From: Kumtagia sp052180275
GTDB lineage: Bacteria; Pseudomonadota; Alphaproteobacteria; Rhizobiales; Rhizobiaceae
Assembly (NCBI RefSeq): GCF_052180275.1
Contig: NZ_CP197465.1
Span: 3,534,001-3,598,000, forward strand
Direction: 5' to 3'
Length of the DNA stretch: 64,000 nt
Shown piece by piece: positions 48,817 to 58,291 of the stretch (within the stretch, counting starts at the first letter, position 1; every line of letters begins with the position of its first letter). The notes beneath the pieces were generated by a model. The model had not been told where the DNA came from. It did no database searches and was given only the letters and a program-made list of their open reading frames with translations. A program made the translations under genes and the position numbers.

Positions 48817-51059
48817 ATGCAATCGCTGTTGAGCCTCTATGATCTGGCGGATGGAAGGACTTGGCTTCTCGCGGCGAATCTCGTCCTCATGGCGCTGCTT
48901 GCCTTCTGGATGTTCCGATACCGCCGACTTTATCTGAAGGCGGCTTATGATCGCGAGAACAACCGGGAACTGATCGAAAACCTTTCCGAGGGCATCTACC
49001 GGTCCTTGCCGGACGGGCGGCAGCTGAGCGGCAACAAGGCCCTGGTCAGGCTCAACGGCTACGACAGCGAAGCGGAACTGCTCGCCAGCGTCCACGACAT
49101 CGCAAGGAGTGGTACGTCCAGCCAGACCGGCGCAGCCAGTTCCGCGCGATCCTGCACCGGGACGGCAAGGTCGAGGATTTTGTATCGGAAATCTACCGGC
49201 ACAAGACCCGCGAGCGAATCTGGATCACCGAGTCCGCCCGGCTCGTTTATAACGAGAAGACCGGCAAGCCGCTCTTCTATGAAGGGTCGGTGCGCGACAT
49301 CACCGAGACGATCAAGCGGATAGGCCTGGAGGAGCAGTTCGGGAAGCTGACCCAACGTCTCCCCATCGGCCTCTTCCATTTCGTCCGGCGTGGCGATGGG
49401 CAGAGCGATATACTTTACCTTTCCGAGGGCGCGTCGCGCGTCAGTGGCATCCCCCGCGAACGGCAGATTGCAAATCCGCTGGCGTTCCACGACTTGGTGC
49501 TTGAGGAGGACAGGCCGCGTTACTTCGAAAGCTACCTCAAGTCAGCCGAGCATCAGGTTCCGTGGGATTGCGAATTCCGCATCCGCACGGGCGACGGCAT
49601 CGAGAAGTGGGTGCGGATCAACGCCAGCACCGAAATCTCCAACGGTGAAATGCACTGGTACGGCTACATCTCCGATATCTCCATCCGCAAGAGGCAGGAG
49701 ATGGAGATCGAGGAACTGGCCTATTACGATCCGCTGACGAAGCTGCCGAACCGCCGGATGTTCCTGAACCGCATGTCCGAGGTGCTGGCGCATTGCCATG
49801 GCAGTGGCGAGCATGCGTCTATGCTGTTCATCGACCTCGACAATTTCAAGATGCTGAACGACACACAAGGCCACGACATGGGCGACTTGCTGCTGGTCCA
49901 GGTGGCGGACCGGCTGCGCCGCTGCGTCGCGCCGCGCGACCTTGTCGCCCGCATCGGCGGTGATGAGTTCGTGGTCGTTCTGGACGAAGCAGAAAAGGAT
50001 TCCGCGCTGGCGACCGTCAAGGCGATTTCCACCGGCAACCGCATCCTGACCGAGTTGAGCCGCAGCTTCGACATAAGCGGCCGGCATCATGTCGCTTCGG
50101 CCAGCATCGGCGTGGTCGTTTTCGACGGGGCCCGACAGCGCGCCGACGAGATCATGAAGCGTGCCGACCTCGCAATGTACCAGGCGAAGGCGGCCGGCCG
50201 GAACGGCCTCGCGCTTTTCGATGCGGCGAACATGGACCGCCAGTCACAGCGCTTCGAACTGCTGGCGGATCTGCGCAATGCTTTCGTGCGCCATCAGCTC
50301 GAGCTTCACTATCAGCCGCAAGTCGATTTCACCGGGCGTGTCATGGCGGCCGAGGGGCTGATACGCTGGAACCATCCGACCAGGGGCCAGGTGCGCCCCG
50401 ACCAGTTCATCGCGCTTGCCGAACAGTATGGCCTGAACGACGATCTTACCCGCTTCGTGTTCGATGCGGGTTTTGGCGCTCTGGCCGAATGGAGCGCGCG
50501 GCCGGAACTGAGCCATTTGCGGCTCTCGCTTAATGTGAGCGTGCAATCGTTTTCCAACGACGACTTCCTGCCCATGGTGCGCGCGCTCATCCAGCAGCAC
50601 GGGATCGACCCCCGCATGCTGACCTTTGAGCTGACCGAACATGTGATGGCCAAGGATCATCAGCATGTGCGGCGGCGCATGGCGGAGATCAAGGAACTCG
50701 GAATACGTCTTTCGCTCGACGATTTCGGCACCGGCTATTCGTCGCTGGCCTACCTGAAGCAGCTGCCTTTCGACGAAGTGAAGATAGACGGCGGCTTTGT
50801 CGCCGACATAGAGAACTCGGAGAGCGACCGGGCGCTGGTCAAGACCATACTGGCGATCGCGCGCACGCTCGGGCTGAAATCGGTGGCCGAGCATGTCGAG
50901 AACGTCCGCCAGGAGGCGTTCCTGCGCGCCTTCGGCTGCGACTATCTGCAGGGCCATCTCTACAGCAGGGCGCTGCCGCCGCTGGAATTCGAGAAACTGT
51001 TCCAGCCGGCCGCAATCGACCGCGAGGTGGTCGACGAAATGAAGCGCAAACTCGCGTGA
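48817..51059 (+). pseudogene. PAS-GGDEF-EAL cyclic-di-GMP protein with a single-base frameshift
   Basis: An N-terminal membrane segment (NLVLMALLAFWMF) and the start of a PAS domain run from 48817 until about 49103. There the frame breaks: DSEAELLASVHDIA continues in the +1-shifted frame as EWYVQPDRRSQFRAIL. One missing base in CGCAAGGAG (49101-49109) explains it. The rest is intact: second PAS, RIGGDEFVVVLDEA (GGDEF active site; no RxxD inhibitory site five residues before) and an EAL domain with EGL instead of EAL, ELTEHV, and DDFGTGYSSLAYLK. If real, the frameshift removes the sensor input. Internal starts (e.g. 49290) could still give a GGDEF-EAL product; a sequencing error is possible. 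Confidence 0.8.
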
Positions 51060-51098
51060 CGCAGCCGGCAATGGCCGGCATCGGGAGGCGAAAGCAAG

Positions 51099-51123
51099 AA
51101 GAGCCGGTGCGGCACCGGCTCTT
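51099..51123 (+). terminator. Hairpin after the GGDEF-EAL gene
   Basis: AAGAGCCGGTG and CACCGGCTCTT pair around three bases. There is no T-run on the plus strand, so termination would be weak. Confidence 0.5.
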
Positions 51124-51313
51124 CAATGAAATCAGATGATTGCTTCTGTTTCCGGACCCGGCGTCTCAACCCGGATCGATTTCCAGCGAGCGATTGTCAT
51201 CGAATGGCGACAGCGGCGCCGTCGTCAGGCGAAGACGAAATCCGAACTCCATTCGATCTGCGACAAGTTCAGCCCTGCCTCGGATGCGTCCGGTGGAGGG
51301 AGGTATCTACCTT

Positions 51314-51341
51314 AACGCGAGGCCCTGGTCGGCCTCGCGTT
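51314..51341. terminator. Terminator hairpin downstream of ndk
   Basis: Perfect 11-bp stem AACGCGAGGCC / GGCCTCGCGTT, 6-base loop. It lies 20 bp past the ndk stop and can serve both convergent transcripts. Confidence 0.65.
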
Positions 51342-51360
51342 TGTCACATGGTGAACGAGA

Positions 51361-51783
51361 TCAGCCGACGATCTCGGTGTCGGAGAACCAGTAACGGATC
51401 TCCTGGGCGGCGGTCTCCGGGGCATCCGAACCATGCACGGAGTTTTCGCCGATCGACAGCGCGTGCACCTTGCGCACGGTTCCCTCGGCGGCGTTGGCCG
51501 GATTGGTCGCGCCCATGACTTCGCGGTTCCTCGCGATGGCGTTTTCGCCCTCCAGGACCTGAACGATGGTCGGCGCCGACGACATGAACTCCACCAGTTC
51601 GCCGAAGAACGGCCGTTCCTTGTGGACGGCATAAAAACCCTCGGCCTCGCGGCGGCTCATCCACACGCGCTTGGACGCGATGACGCGCAGGCCGGCGTCT
51701 TCCAGCATCTTGGTGATCGCACCGGTAAGATTGCGGCGGGTGGCATCGGGTTTGATCATCGAGAAGGTGCGTTCGATCGCCAT
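51361..51783 (-). CDS. ndk: Nucleoside diphosphate kinase
   Basis: 140 aa, the usual length. MAIERTFSMIKPDATRRNLTG at the start, RVIASKRVWMSRREAEGFYA, and the active-site His in NSVHGSDAPETA. It balances nucleoside triphosphate pools by transferring phosphate through the His. It is transcribed alone, against the GGDEF-EAL gene. Confidence 0.97.
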   Translation of the reverse strand: MAIERTFSMIKPDATRRNLTGAITKMLEDAGLRVIASKRVWMSRREAEGFYAVHKERPFFGELVEFMSSAPTIVQVLEGENAIARNREVMGATNPANAAEGTVRKVHALSIGENSVHGSDAPETAAQEIRYWFSDTEIVG

Positions 51784-51867
51784 TTTGTATCCTTATGAAC
51801 CATCGGGAAGGGAGGTGGCGGAGCCTATACAGGCCGCCTATCGCCTTGCCAAGGGGATGTAGGCCGC

Positions 51868-52560
51868 TCAGGCGGCGGCTGCGGCGCGTCTTCCTACGCC
51901 GCCGTGCAGGTCGAGGCAGCGTTCGAACCAGGCGGTGACCGGATCGTCTGCCGTAAGTACCTGGAACGGCGATACGACGCGGACCCACTGGAAGGCGCCG
52001 AACACGATGTAGTCGGCAAACAGTGGCGAGGTGCCGCCGATGAACGGCTGGTAGGACAGCATGCTGCGCAGAGGTTCGAGCCCGGCCTGGAAGGCCGCGC
52101 GTTTTTGATCGCGGTCGCCGGGCACCTCCTCGATCGGCCTGCCGAAGCGTTTTTCGCGGCTCTGCCGGAAATAAGCCTGGTCGACGGGCGCCAGCATGCC
52201 GTGGATATCCATCAGCGCCGCAGCGCCCAGGAACGGGTGCACCGTCAACTGCGACCAGCGCTCGATGAAGCGCGCCATGGCGACGCCGCCCGGACCGCCG
52301 AACAGGCTCGGGTGGTCCGGATAGATCTCTTCCAGGTAGACGGCGATGTCGAAGGAATCCGCGACGACGCGGTCGCCGTCGCGGATGACGGGGACGGTTT
52401 TGGAAGCGCTGTCCTCCACCAGCGGCACCTGCGTGAACGGCGTCGCGACCGTCTTGTAGGGCAGGCCCATGTGCGCCAGCGACATCACCGTCTTCCAGCA
52501 ATGCGGGCTGAAGGGCCGTGATGCATCGGTTCCGGCGAGTTCATAAAGCAGAATGGTCAT
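51868..52560 (-). CDS. Glutathione S-transferase family protein (LigE/beta-etherase-like)
   Basis: 230 aa. It begins LLYELAGTDASRPFSPHCWKTVMSL, in which RPFSPHCWK is characteristic of the beta-etherase-like GST subgroup. VPVIRDGDRVVADSFDIAVYLEEIYP gives the cis-Pro and Asp-Ser glutathione motifs. The C-terminal domain is helical and ends in an Ala-rich tail. The role is unknown; relatives cleave aryl ethers or dehalogenate. It is divergent from the DinB-family gene. Confidence 0.87.
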   Translation of the reverse strand: MTILLYELAGTDASRPFSPHCWKTVMSLAHMGLPYKTVATPFTQVPLVEDSASKTVPVIRDGDRVVADSFDIAVYLEEIYPDHPSLFGGPGGVAMARFIERWSQLTVHPFLGAAALMDIHGMLAPVDQAYFRQSREKRFGRPIEEVPGDRDQKRAAFQAGLEPLRSMLSYQPFIGGTSPLFADYIVFGAFQWVRVVSPFQVLTADDPVTAWFERCLDLHGGVGRRAAAAA

Positions 52561-52628
52561 TGGCGGCTCTCGATTTGGCGACTAGGACTGCTGCGACTTT
52601 TGCCGCGCCGAACCCAAAAGGGAAGCCG

Positions 52629-53141
52629 ATGAAGCAGCATTTCGAGATGTTCGCCGCCTACAACCGTTGGGCCAACCAGCGCATCTACGATGCTGCCGCC
52701 GACCTGTCGCAGGAGGAATTCGACCGCGACACCGGCGCCTTCTTCAAATCGGCGATGGGCACGCTGAACCACTTGCTGGTGACCGACCGGATCTGGATGA
52801 AGCGGTTCAGCGGGCTGGGCGACGCGCCCGCGGCGCTGGACGCCATCCTGTTCACGGATTTCGAAAAACTGCGGCAGGCGCGGATCGCGGAAGACGCGCG
52901 CATTTCCGGATGGATCGACGGCCTGACGGCAAAACAACTCGCCGGCCGCTTCACTTACACGACGCTATCGGACATGCGGACGATCTCGCAGCGGCTGGCG
53001 CCGGCGCTGGCGCATGTCTTCAACCACCAGACCCATCATCGCGGCCAGATGCACACGATCTTCACGGTGCTGGGCAAGCCAAGCATTTCGCTGGACCTGG
53101 CGTATTTCCAGCGGACGGAGGAGGGCAGGGAGTTTGCGTGA
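52629..53141 (+). CDS. DinB-family metal-binding protein
   Basis: 170 aa four-helix bundle. The three metal-binding histidines are in MGTLNHLLVTDRIW and FNHQTHHRGQMHT, the DinB/YfiT arrangement. Such proteins are often thiol-dependent transferases or hydrolases (mycothiol or glutathione dependent); the substrate is unknown. An open frame extends to 52518 across the divergent region, but the ATG at 52629 matches the family start. A GST is immediately divergent, which could hint at a shared thiol-related theme. Confidence 0.88.
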   Translation: MKQHFEMFAAYNRWANQRIYDAAADLSQEEFDRDTGAFFKSAMGTLNHLLVTDRIWMKRFSGLGDAPAALDAILFTDFEKLRQARIAEDARISGWIDGLTAKQLAGRFTYTTLSDMRTISQRLAPALAHVFNHQTHHRGQMHTIFTVLGKPSISLDLAYFQRTEEGREFA

Positions 53142-53166
53142 CGCAGCCGATCCCGTTCGGCGCCGA

Positions 53167-53568
53167 TCAGACCTGGGTCTCGAAAGCCTGAAGTCCGAGT
53201 TCGGATTCCATTACGGTGAAGTCACGGTCGTTGTGCAACAGAGGCACGCCGTTTTCGATACACCAGGTGGCAATGATCATGTCGATGGTGCCGCGAATGG
53301 TGACGCCCTTGCCGCGCAACCGGCGGTAGTTCTCCGCCGCCTTGCCGGCGATCTCGATCCCGCATAGATTTCTGGTTGGAAGGCGCAGCAGGGCCGATGC
53401 GATCAGCTTCTCTTCTCTTGCGCCCTTGATGCCTTGTAGGACTTCTGCGGCGATCAAGTCGCCCATCAGAACTTTCTTGGCGACCAGCAAATTATCCAGC
53501 GCGACGGTATGCGTTGAATCGGCCTGCCTGAAGAACGCGATCCATACCGACGTATCGACGAGGATCAA
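53167..53568 (-). CDS. vapC: VapC-type PIN-domain toxin
   Basis: 133 aa. The PIN acidic residues are Asp5 in LVDTSVW, Glu42 in AAEVLQG, Asp96 in TIDMIIA and Asp114/Asp116 in HNDRDF. VapC toxins cleave specific RNAs, often tRNA, with Mg2+. The start is inferred as TTG at 53568, overlapping the antitoxin stop (TTGA); further upstream the frame is only a shadow. It is the second gene of a vapBC pair. Confidence 0.9.
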   Translation of the reverse strand: MILVDTSVWIAFFRQADSTHTVALDNLLVAKKVLMGDLIAAEVLQGIKGAREEKLIASALLRLPTRNLCGIEIAGKAAENYRRLRGKGVTIRGTIDMIIATWCIENGVPLLHNDRDFTVMESELGLQAFETQV

Positions 53569-53765
53569 AAGCGGTCGCGCCGCATTGCATCGAGGTCGCC
53601 CTCCCATTCGACCTTGCCGCGCAAACTGCGCAGGGTGTCGATGGCGCGCTGCTGCCTCAACTGATCGCGCACGGCGTTGTTAACGGCTTCTTTCATGGTC
53701 TTGGCGCCGGTGAGGGCCATCAACTCCTTCAAGACCTTTTCGTCGATATCTATGTTCGTGCGCAT
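53565..53765 (-). CDS. vapB: VapB-type antitoxin
   Basis: 66 aa from the ATG at 53765. RTNIDIDEKVLKELMALTGAKTMKEAVNNAVR is the ribbon-helix-helix DNA-binding region of VapB (type II antitoxin); the C-terminal SLRGKVEWEGDLDAMRRDRF would wrap the toxin. It should repress its own promoter. It overlaps vapC by 4 bp. An alternative start 13 codons upstream (53804) is less likely. Confidence 0.9.
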   Translation of the reverse strand: MRTNIDIDEKVLKELMALTGAKTMKEAVNNAVRDQLRQQRAIDTLRSLRGKVEWEGDLDAMRRDRF

Positions 53766-53871
53766 GCCCGGCTCTCGATGTGTATTTCTATCCTCAGAAT
53801 ACACCTCATGCCATCATTGTTCAACGCCTGCCCTTGCCCTTGCTCCAGCCTTCGGCCAAAAGCGCCTTGCC

Positions 53872-55749
53872 ATGCTGACCATCACCGACCTTTCGCTCCG
53901 CATCGCCGGGCGCCTGCTTATCGACCACGCCTCGCTGACGCTGCCTTCGGGCACGAAGGCCGGGCTTGTCGGCCGCAACGGCACCGGCAAGACCACGCTG
54001 TTCAAGGCGATCACCGGCGAGCTTTCGCCCGAGACCGGCTCGATCGGCCTGCCGAAGAACGTTCGCATCGGCCAGGTCGCCCAGGAGGCGCCGGGGACCG
54101 AGGAGCCGCTGATCGACATCGTGCTGAAGGCCGACGTCGAGCGCACCGCATTGCTGGCCGAGGAGCAGACCGCGACCGACCCGCACCGCATCGCCGAGAT
54201 TCACATAAGGTTGGCCGACATCGACGCGCATTCGGCGGAATCGCGCGCGGCGACCATTCTGTCGGGCCTCGGCTTCGATGCTGAAGCGCAGCAGCGGCCG
54301 GCATCGTCCTTCTCCGGCGGCTGGCGCATGCGCGTGGCGCTCGCCGCGGTTCTGTTTGCCGAGCCGGACCTGCTGCTTCTCGACGAGCCGACCAACTACC
54401 TGGATCTCGAAGGCACGCTGTGGCTGGAAACCTATGTCGCCAAGTACCCTCACACCGTGCTGCTGATCAGCCATGACCGCGACCTCCTCAACAGCGCGGT
54501 CAACTCGATCATCCACCTCGACAAGCAGAAGCTGACCTTCTGGCGCGGCGGCTACGACCAGTTCGAGCGCCAGCTTTCCGAGCAGCGCGAGTTGCAGGAG
54601 AAGGGCCGGGTCAAGCAGGAAGCGGCGCGCAAGCATCTGCAGTCCTTCGTCGACCGCTTCCGGGCCAAGGCCTCCAAGGCGCGCCAGGCGCAGTCGCGCA
54701 TCAAGGCGCTGGAGAAGATGAAGCCGATCTCGGCGCTGGTCGACGACACGGTGCGGCCGTTCAGTTTTCCGGAGCCGGTGAAGACGGTGGCGTCTCCGAT
54801 CGTCGCACTCGACCACGTCAATGTCGGCTATCAGCCGGGCAAGCCCATCCTGAAGAAGATGACGCTGCGCATCGACGCCGACGACCGCATCGCGCTGCTC
54901 GGCGCCAACGGCAACGGCAAGTCGACCTTTGCAAAACTGCTTTCCGGCCGGCTGAAGCCTGACAGCGGCACCATGACGGTGGCGCCGGGCCTGAAGGTGG
55001 CGATCTTCGCGCAGCATCAGCTCGACGATCTTCGTCCGGAGGAGAACGCCTACGAGCATGTGCGCCGGCTGATGCCGGAGGCCCCCGAATCCAGGGTGCG
55101 CGGCCGCGTCGCGCAGTTCGGGCTGACGACGGAGAAGATGAACACGCCCGCCAAGGACCTTTCCGGCGGCGAAAAGGCGCGCCTGCTGATGGGGCTCGCC
55201 GCCTTCGAGGGACCGAACCTCTTCATCTTCGACGAGCCGACCAACCACCTCGACATCGACAGCCGTGAGTCGCTCATCCATGCGCTCAACGAGTATCCCG
55301 GCGCGGTGATCCTCATCTCGCACGATCGCCACCTGCTCGAGGCGACGGCCGACCGGCTGTGGTTGGTCAAGGACGGCCACGTCAATCCGTATGATGGCGA
55401 TCTGGCTGATTATCGCCAGCAGGTCACCGGCGTGTCCGGCGACCGCAAGGAACGGCGCGAGGCCGAGAAGGCGTCGAAGGCCGACCGCCGCCGCGAGGCG
55501 GCAGCACGCAGGGCGAGCGCCGAACCGCTCGCCAAGGAGATTCGCGCGACCGAGGCGCTGATGGATCGGCTGCGCAAGCGCATCGACACGCTCGAAGATG
55601 AGTTGGCGAACCCGGCCGTTTACGAGAAGGATCCGTCGACCGCCACGCGCCTCGCCAAGGAGCGCTCGCAGCTTTCGGCACAACTCACGCAGCACGAGGA
55701 GCGCTGGCTGACCATGTCGGCGGAATACGAAGAGGCGACGGCGGAGTAG
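53872..55749 (+). CDS. ABC-F family ATP-binding protein
   Basis: 625 aa with two ABC domains and no membrane segment. Walker A sites: GRNGTGKT (34-41) and GANGNGKST (~344). Signatures SFSGGWRMRVALA and LSGGEKARLLMGL. Walker B LLLLDEPTNYLDLE and IFDEPTNHLDID. A linker (~240-310) joins the domains, and a charged coiled coil (~520-625) ends the protein, like Uup. ABC-F proteins act on ribosomes or on replication intermediates. The frame is open to 53677, but the conserved start is the ATG at 53872. Confidence 0.94.
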   Translation: MLTITDLSLRIAGRLLIDHASLTLPSGTKAGLVGRNGTGKTTLFKAITGELSPETGSIGLPKNVRIGQVAQEAPGTEEPLIDIVLKADVERTALLAEEQTATDPHRIAEIHIRLADIDAHSAESRAATILSGLGFDAEAQQRPASSFSGGWRMRVALAAVLFAEPDLLLLDEPTNYLDLEGTLWLETYVAKYPHTVLLISHDRDLLNSAVNSIIHLDKQKLTFWRGGYDQFERQLSEQRELQEKGRVKQEAARKHLQSFVDRFRAKASKARQAQSRIKALEKMKPISALVDDTVRPFSFPEPVKTVASPIVALDHVNVGYQPGKPILKKMTLRIDADDRIALLGANGNGKSTFAKLLSGRLKPDSGTMTVAPGLKVAIFAQHQLDDLRPEENAYEHVRRLMPEAPESRVRGRVAQFGLTTEKMNTPAKDLSGGEKARLLMGLAAFEGPNLFIFDEPTNHLDIDSRESLIHALNEYPGAVILISHDRHLLEATADRLWLVKDGHVNPYDGDLADYRQQVTGVSGDRKERREAEKASKADRRREAAARRASAEPLAKEIRATEALMDRLRKRIDTLEDELANPAVYEKDPSTATRLAKERSQLSAQLTQHEERWLTMSAEYEEATAE

Positions 55750-56331
55750 GAGACAAGGGCTCGGGGAGGATCTCCTCCCAAGGCTGTTATCCTGGCGCCC
55801 AGATCCGTTTACCCATCCGGATTGATGATGTTTTTCGGAGGATTGCCAACGAGGTTGCGCAGGCCGCGGCGTATTCTGTCAATCCTCTCCCCCTTGCGAA
55901 GCGTCTGAGCTTGTCGACGTCCCGAATGGCGATCGACCGATCGTCGGTCTTCACCTGCCCGGCCCCGCAAAGCGATGTTCACGCAGACCTTCGATCAGGT
56001 GATGCTGCCACCCGGGAGCCATGTCATGGGCATGCCGAACCGCGACGGTCAGGGTGCCTACTTACCGATGACAGCGGAAGGCGACCGGACAGGTGTCATT
56101 TGACCTTTTTCGTTTAGGGATGATTTACCATGCCGAGCGACCGCTGTGCGCGCTTGGTTTTGGGGCCTGAAGCGCATCGGCGACTCAGATAGCGGGGGAG
56201 TTGGCCGGGCTCACCGCACATCAGCACCCGGCGAACTCAGGCAACTTATCGCCGGTGTTGAGGTGAGCCCGTCCACCTTTCCGCAGCCAGGCCCACCTGG
56301 TGGCCAATTTGGCCACCAGTTGTTCAATGGA
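55750..56331. other. Gene-free stretch
   Basis: 582 bp between the ABC-F gene and the end of the smaller RTX gene. Short open frames exist but none has family features or a convincing ribosome-binding site. No clear terminator for either neighbour was recognised. Confidence 0.5.
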
Positions 56332-57780
56332 TCAGATCACCACGAAGTCGGCCGCCGTAAGCGTCGGCGATCCGGTGAGCGACGCAAACTTGATCGCGGT
56401 GAATGCGCTGCCCGAACCATCCCTGTCGTAGAACAGGCTGCCAGTGTCCGAATTGTAGAGGATCCGGTCGTTGGCATCGATCGCTGCAACGGCGACATCC
56501 TTGAAGGCGCTGCCCGCCAAGGCCCCTGTCGGCAGGACCGTGAATATCGCATCGTCGAGTTGTATCGTGTCGTCGACAAGGTTGAAATCGGTGATCTTGT
56601 CCACATTGGTCGTGGCGTTCAGGGCCGTGTTGAAGACGAAGAAGTCGGCGCCCGAGGAGCCGGTCAGCGTGTCGTTGCCGGCGTTGCCCTTGATGGTGTC
56701 GTTGCCGAGGGAGCCGTTGATGACGTTGGCCCCGCTGTTGCCCTCGAGCGTGTCGGCGTGGCTTGAACCCGTCAGGTTCTCGATGGAGCTATAACTGTCG
56801 CCGGCGGCGTCGCCTGTGTTGATGGCCGGATTGGCTAGGCTGACCACGACGCCGGCCGACGCGCCGGCATACGAGGCGGTGTCGCCGCCGGCCCCGCCGT
56901 TCAGTTTATCGGCGCCTTTGCCGCCGATCAGCGTATCGGACCCGTCCATGCCATAAAGCGCATCGTTGCCGGACGCCCCGTTGAGGACGTTGTTGCCGGT
57001 GTTGCCGATCAGGCTGTCCGTGGACCCGCTGCCGATCAGGTTCTCGATCGAGTTGAAGGTGTCGCCTGCCGCGTCGCCGGTGTTCTGGGTGGCGTCGCCG
57101 AGATTGACCTTCACCGCCGACCCGCCGGCGTAGGAGGCCGTATCGACGCCGGTTCCGCCGCTGAGATAGTCCGCGCCGACGCCTCCAGTCAGCGTGTCGT
57201 CGCCGTCCTGGCCGTAGATCTTGTCGTTTCCGCCGAAGCCTGACAGGCGGTCATTGCCAGCGGCGCCCCTTATGTCGTCCACCACGTTGCCGCCTTCGAA
57301 CACGTCCGCGCCGCTACTGCCGAAGAAGGTATAGGGGAGGCCGGCGATGAGGTTCTCCAGCCCAGACGTGTCGCCATCCGTGAAGACGTCGAGGAAAGCG
57401 TTGCGAACCTGCGAATCACTCAGGTTCAGACTGAGGCCGGTGACGTCGAACACCGTGTTGCCGCTCGGCGGGTACGTACCACTAAAGGTGGCGCCCGCGC
57501 GCACTATGGTGAGCGACGTTATGACGCCGGAAAACGGATAGAAGCCGAAGAACGGGTCGTAGCCGAGATTGGTACCGCGCACGACGATGGAGTGCGGGCT
57601 CAGCGAGAAGACGCCAGGTGACGTCTGGGTGTTGGCTCCGAAGATAAAGCCGCTGCTCGACTGAAACGAGAAATCGCCTCCAGCATTGTCGGATTGAACG
57701 ATCGATTGTGTCAGCTGATCGTAAGGGCTCCCCGAAAGACCTTCGCTCTGGGCTGAAACACGTTGCGTGACTATGGGCAT
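56332..57780 (-). CDS. RTX-type calcium-binding protein, 482 aa
   Basis: Residues ~1-175 are a non-repetitive beta-rich domain of unknown role. From ~180 there are two blocks of GGxGxDxux nonapeptides (e.g. GAAGNDRLSGFGGNDKIYG, GKGADKLNGGAGGD) separated by TASYAG...VNLGDATQNTGDAAGDTFNSIENL-type spacers, which occur twice. The C-terminus is a serralysin/M10-like module (ADFFVFNTALNATTNVDKITDF) ending AADFVVI, an expected type I secretion signal. Such proteins fold on Ca2+ outside the cell. The start at 57780 has an AAAGGGGGG sequence before it; no catalytic domain was recognised. Confidence 0.88.
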   Translation of the reverse strand: MPIVTQRVSAQSEGLSGSPYDQLTQSIVQSDNAGGDFSFQSSSGFIFGANTQTSPGVFSLSPHSIVVRGTNLGYDPFFGFYPFSGVITSLTIVRAGATFSGTYPPSGNTVFDVTGLSLNLSDSQVRNAFLDVFTDGDTSGLENLIAGLPYTFFGSSGADVFEGGNVVDDIRGAAGNDRLSGFGGNDKIYGQDGDDTLTGGVGADYLSGGTGVDTASYAGGSAVKVNLGDATQNTGDAAGDTFNSIENLIGSGSTDSLIGNTGNNVLNGASGNDALYGMDGSDTLIGGKGADKLNGGAGGDTASYAGASAGVVVSLANPAINTGDAAGDSYSSIENLTGSSHADTLEGNSGANVINGSLGNDTIKGNAGNDTLTGSSGADFFVFNTALNATTNVDKITDFNLVDDTIQLDDAIFTVLPTGALAGSAFKDVAVAAIDANDRILYNSDTGSLFYDRDGSGSAFTAIKFASLTGSPTLTAADFVVI

Positions 57781-58291
57781 GATAGCCCCCCTTTCTTTGC
57801 AAAAATCATCGGCCTTGCCAAAACCCCGATGGCCGATGCCAGCGCTATATGACAGAGGATTGCCCGGTAAGTCTTTATGAAATTTAACATCCCTCCTCAA
57901 AAAGCTTGAAGATATTTCCGGGAAGGGATGGAGGCCCGCAATCCTAAGTCTACATGGAAGATAAACTGGAAATCGGCCGCCGAACCACATGCCGTTTCCG
58001 ATCGAGGCTCCGGAAGCTGCCGCCTTGTCGCGTCGCATCCCCGTGGCATTTCGGACTTAACCCTCGTGTTGCCGCTGGTGCTGCGCTGGTCCTCTCCGGA
58101 TGGTGTCGGCCATTTCATTGGGCGTCGGCCTGCCGGCACTGTGGTTGGTGGCGGCATCAGGATTGCCGTCGTCCTCAATTCAACTGCGTCGCGAGAGGCA
58201 CCGGAAAGCCTCTGGCGGGCGCCGTCGTCACATCAATCAAGTGCCGATAAGTTTTCCTCTTCAATTGGGTCGAGCCGTCGTGCGCTGAGTC
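57781..58291. other. Gene-free stretch between RTX gene and LysR gene
   Basis: 511 bp holding the RTX promoter region. The stretch 57800-57900 is AT-richer than the surroundings. I recognise no gene; one frame near 58100 has a hydrophobic segment but no ribosome-binding site. Confidence 0.45.

Noticed and set aside
53821..55695. 624-codon minus-strand frame opposite the ABC-F gene
   Set aside because: Arg/Leu/His-rich shadow translation; the plus strand has all ABC motifs.
58000..58290. Possible small membrane protein in the gap before the LysR gene
   Set aside because: Only one frame has a short hydrophobic stretch; there is no ribosome-binding site and no continuity with a longer protein.
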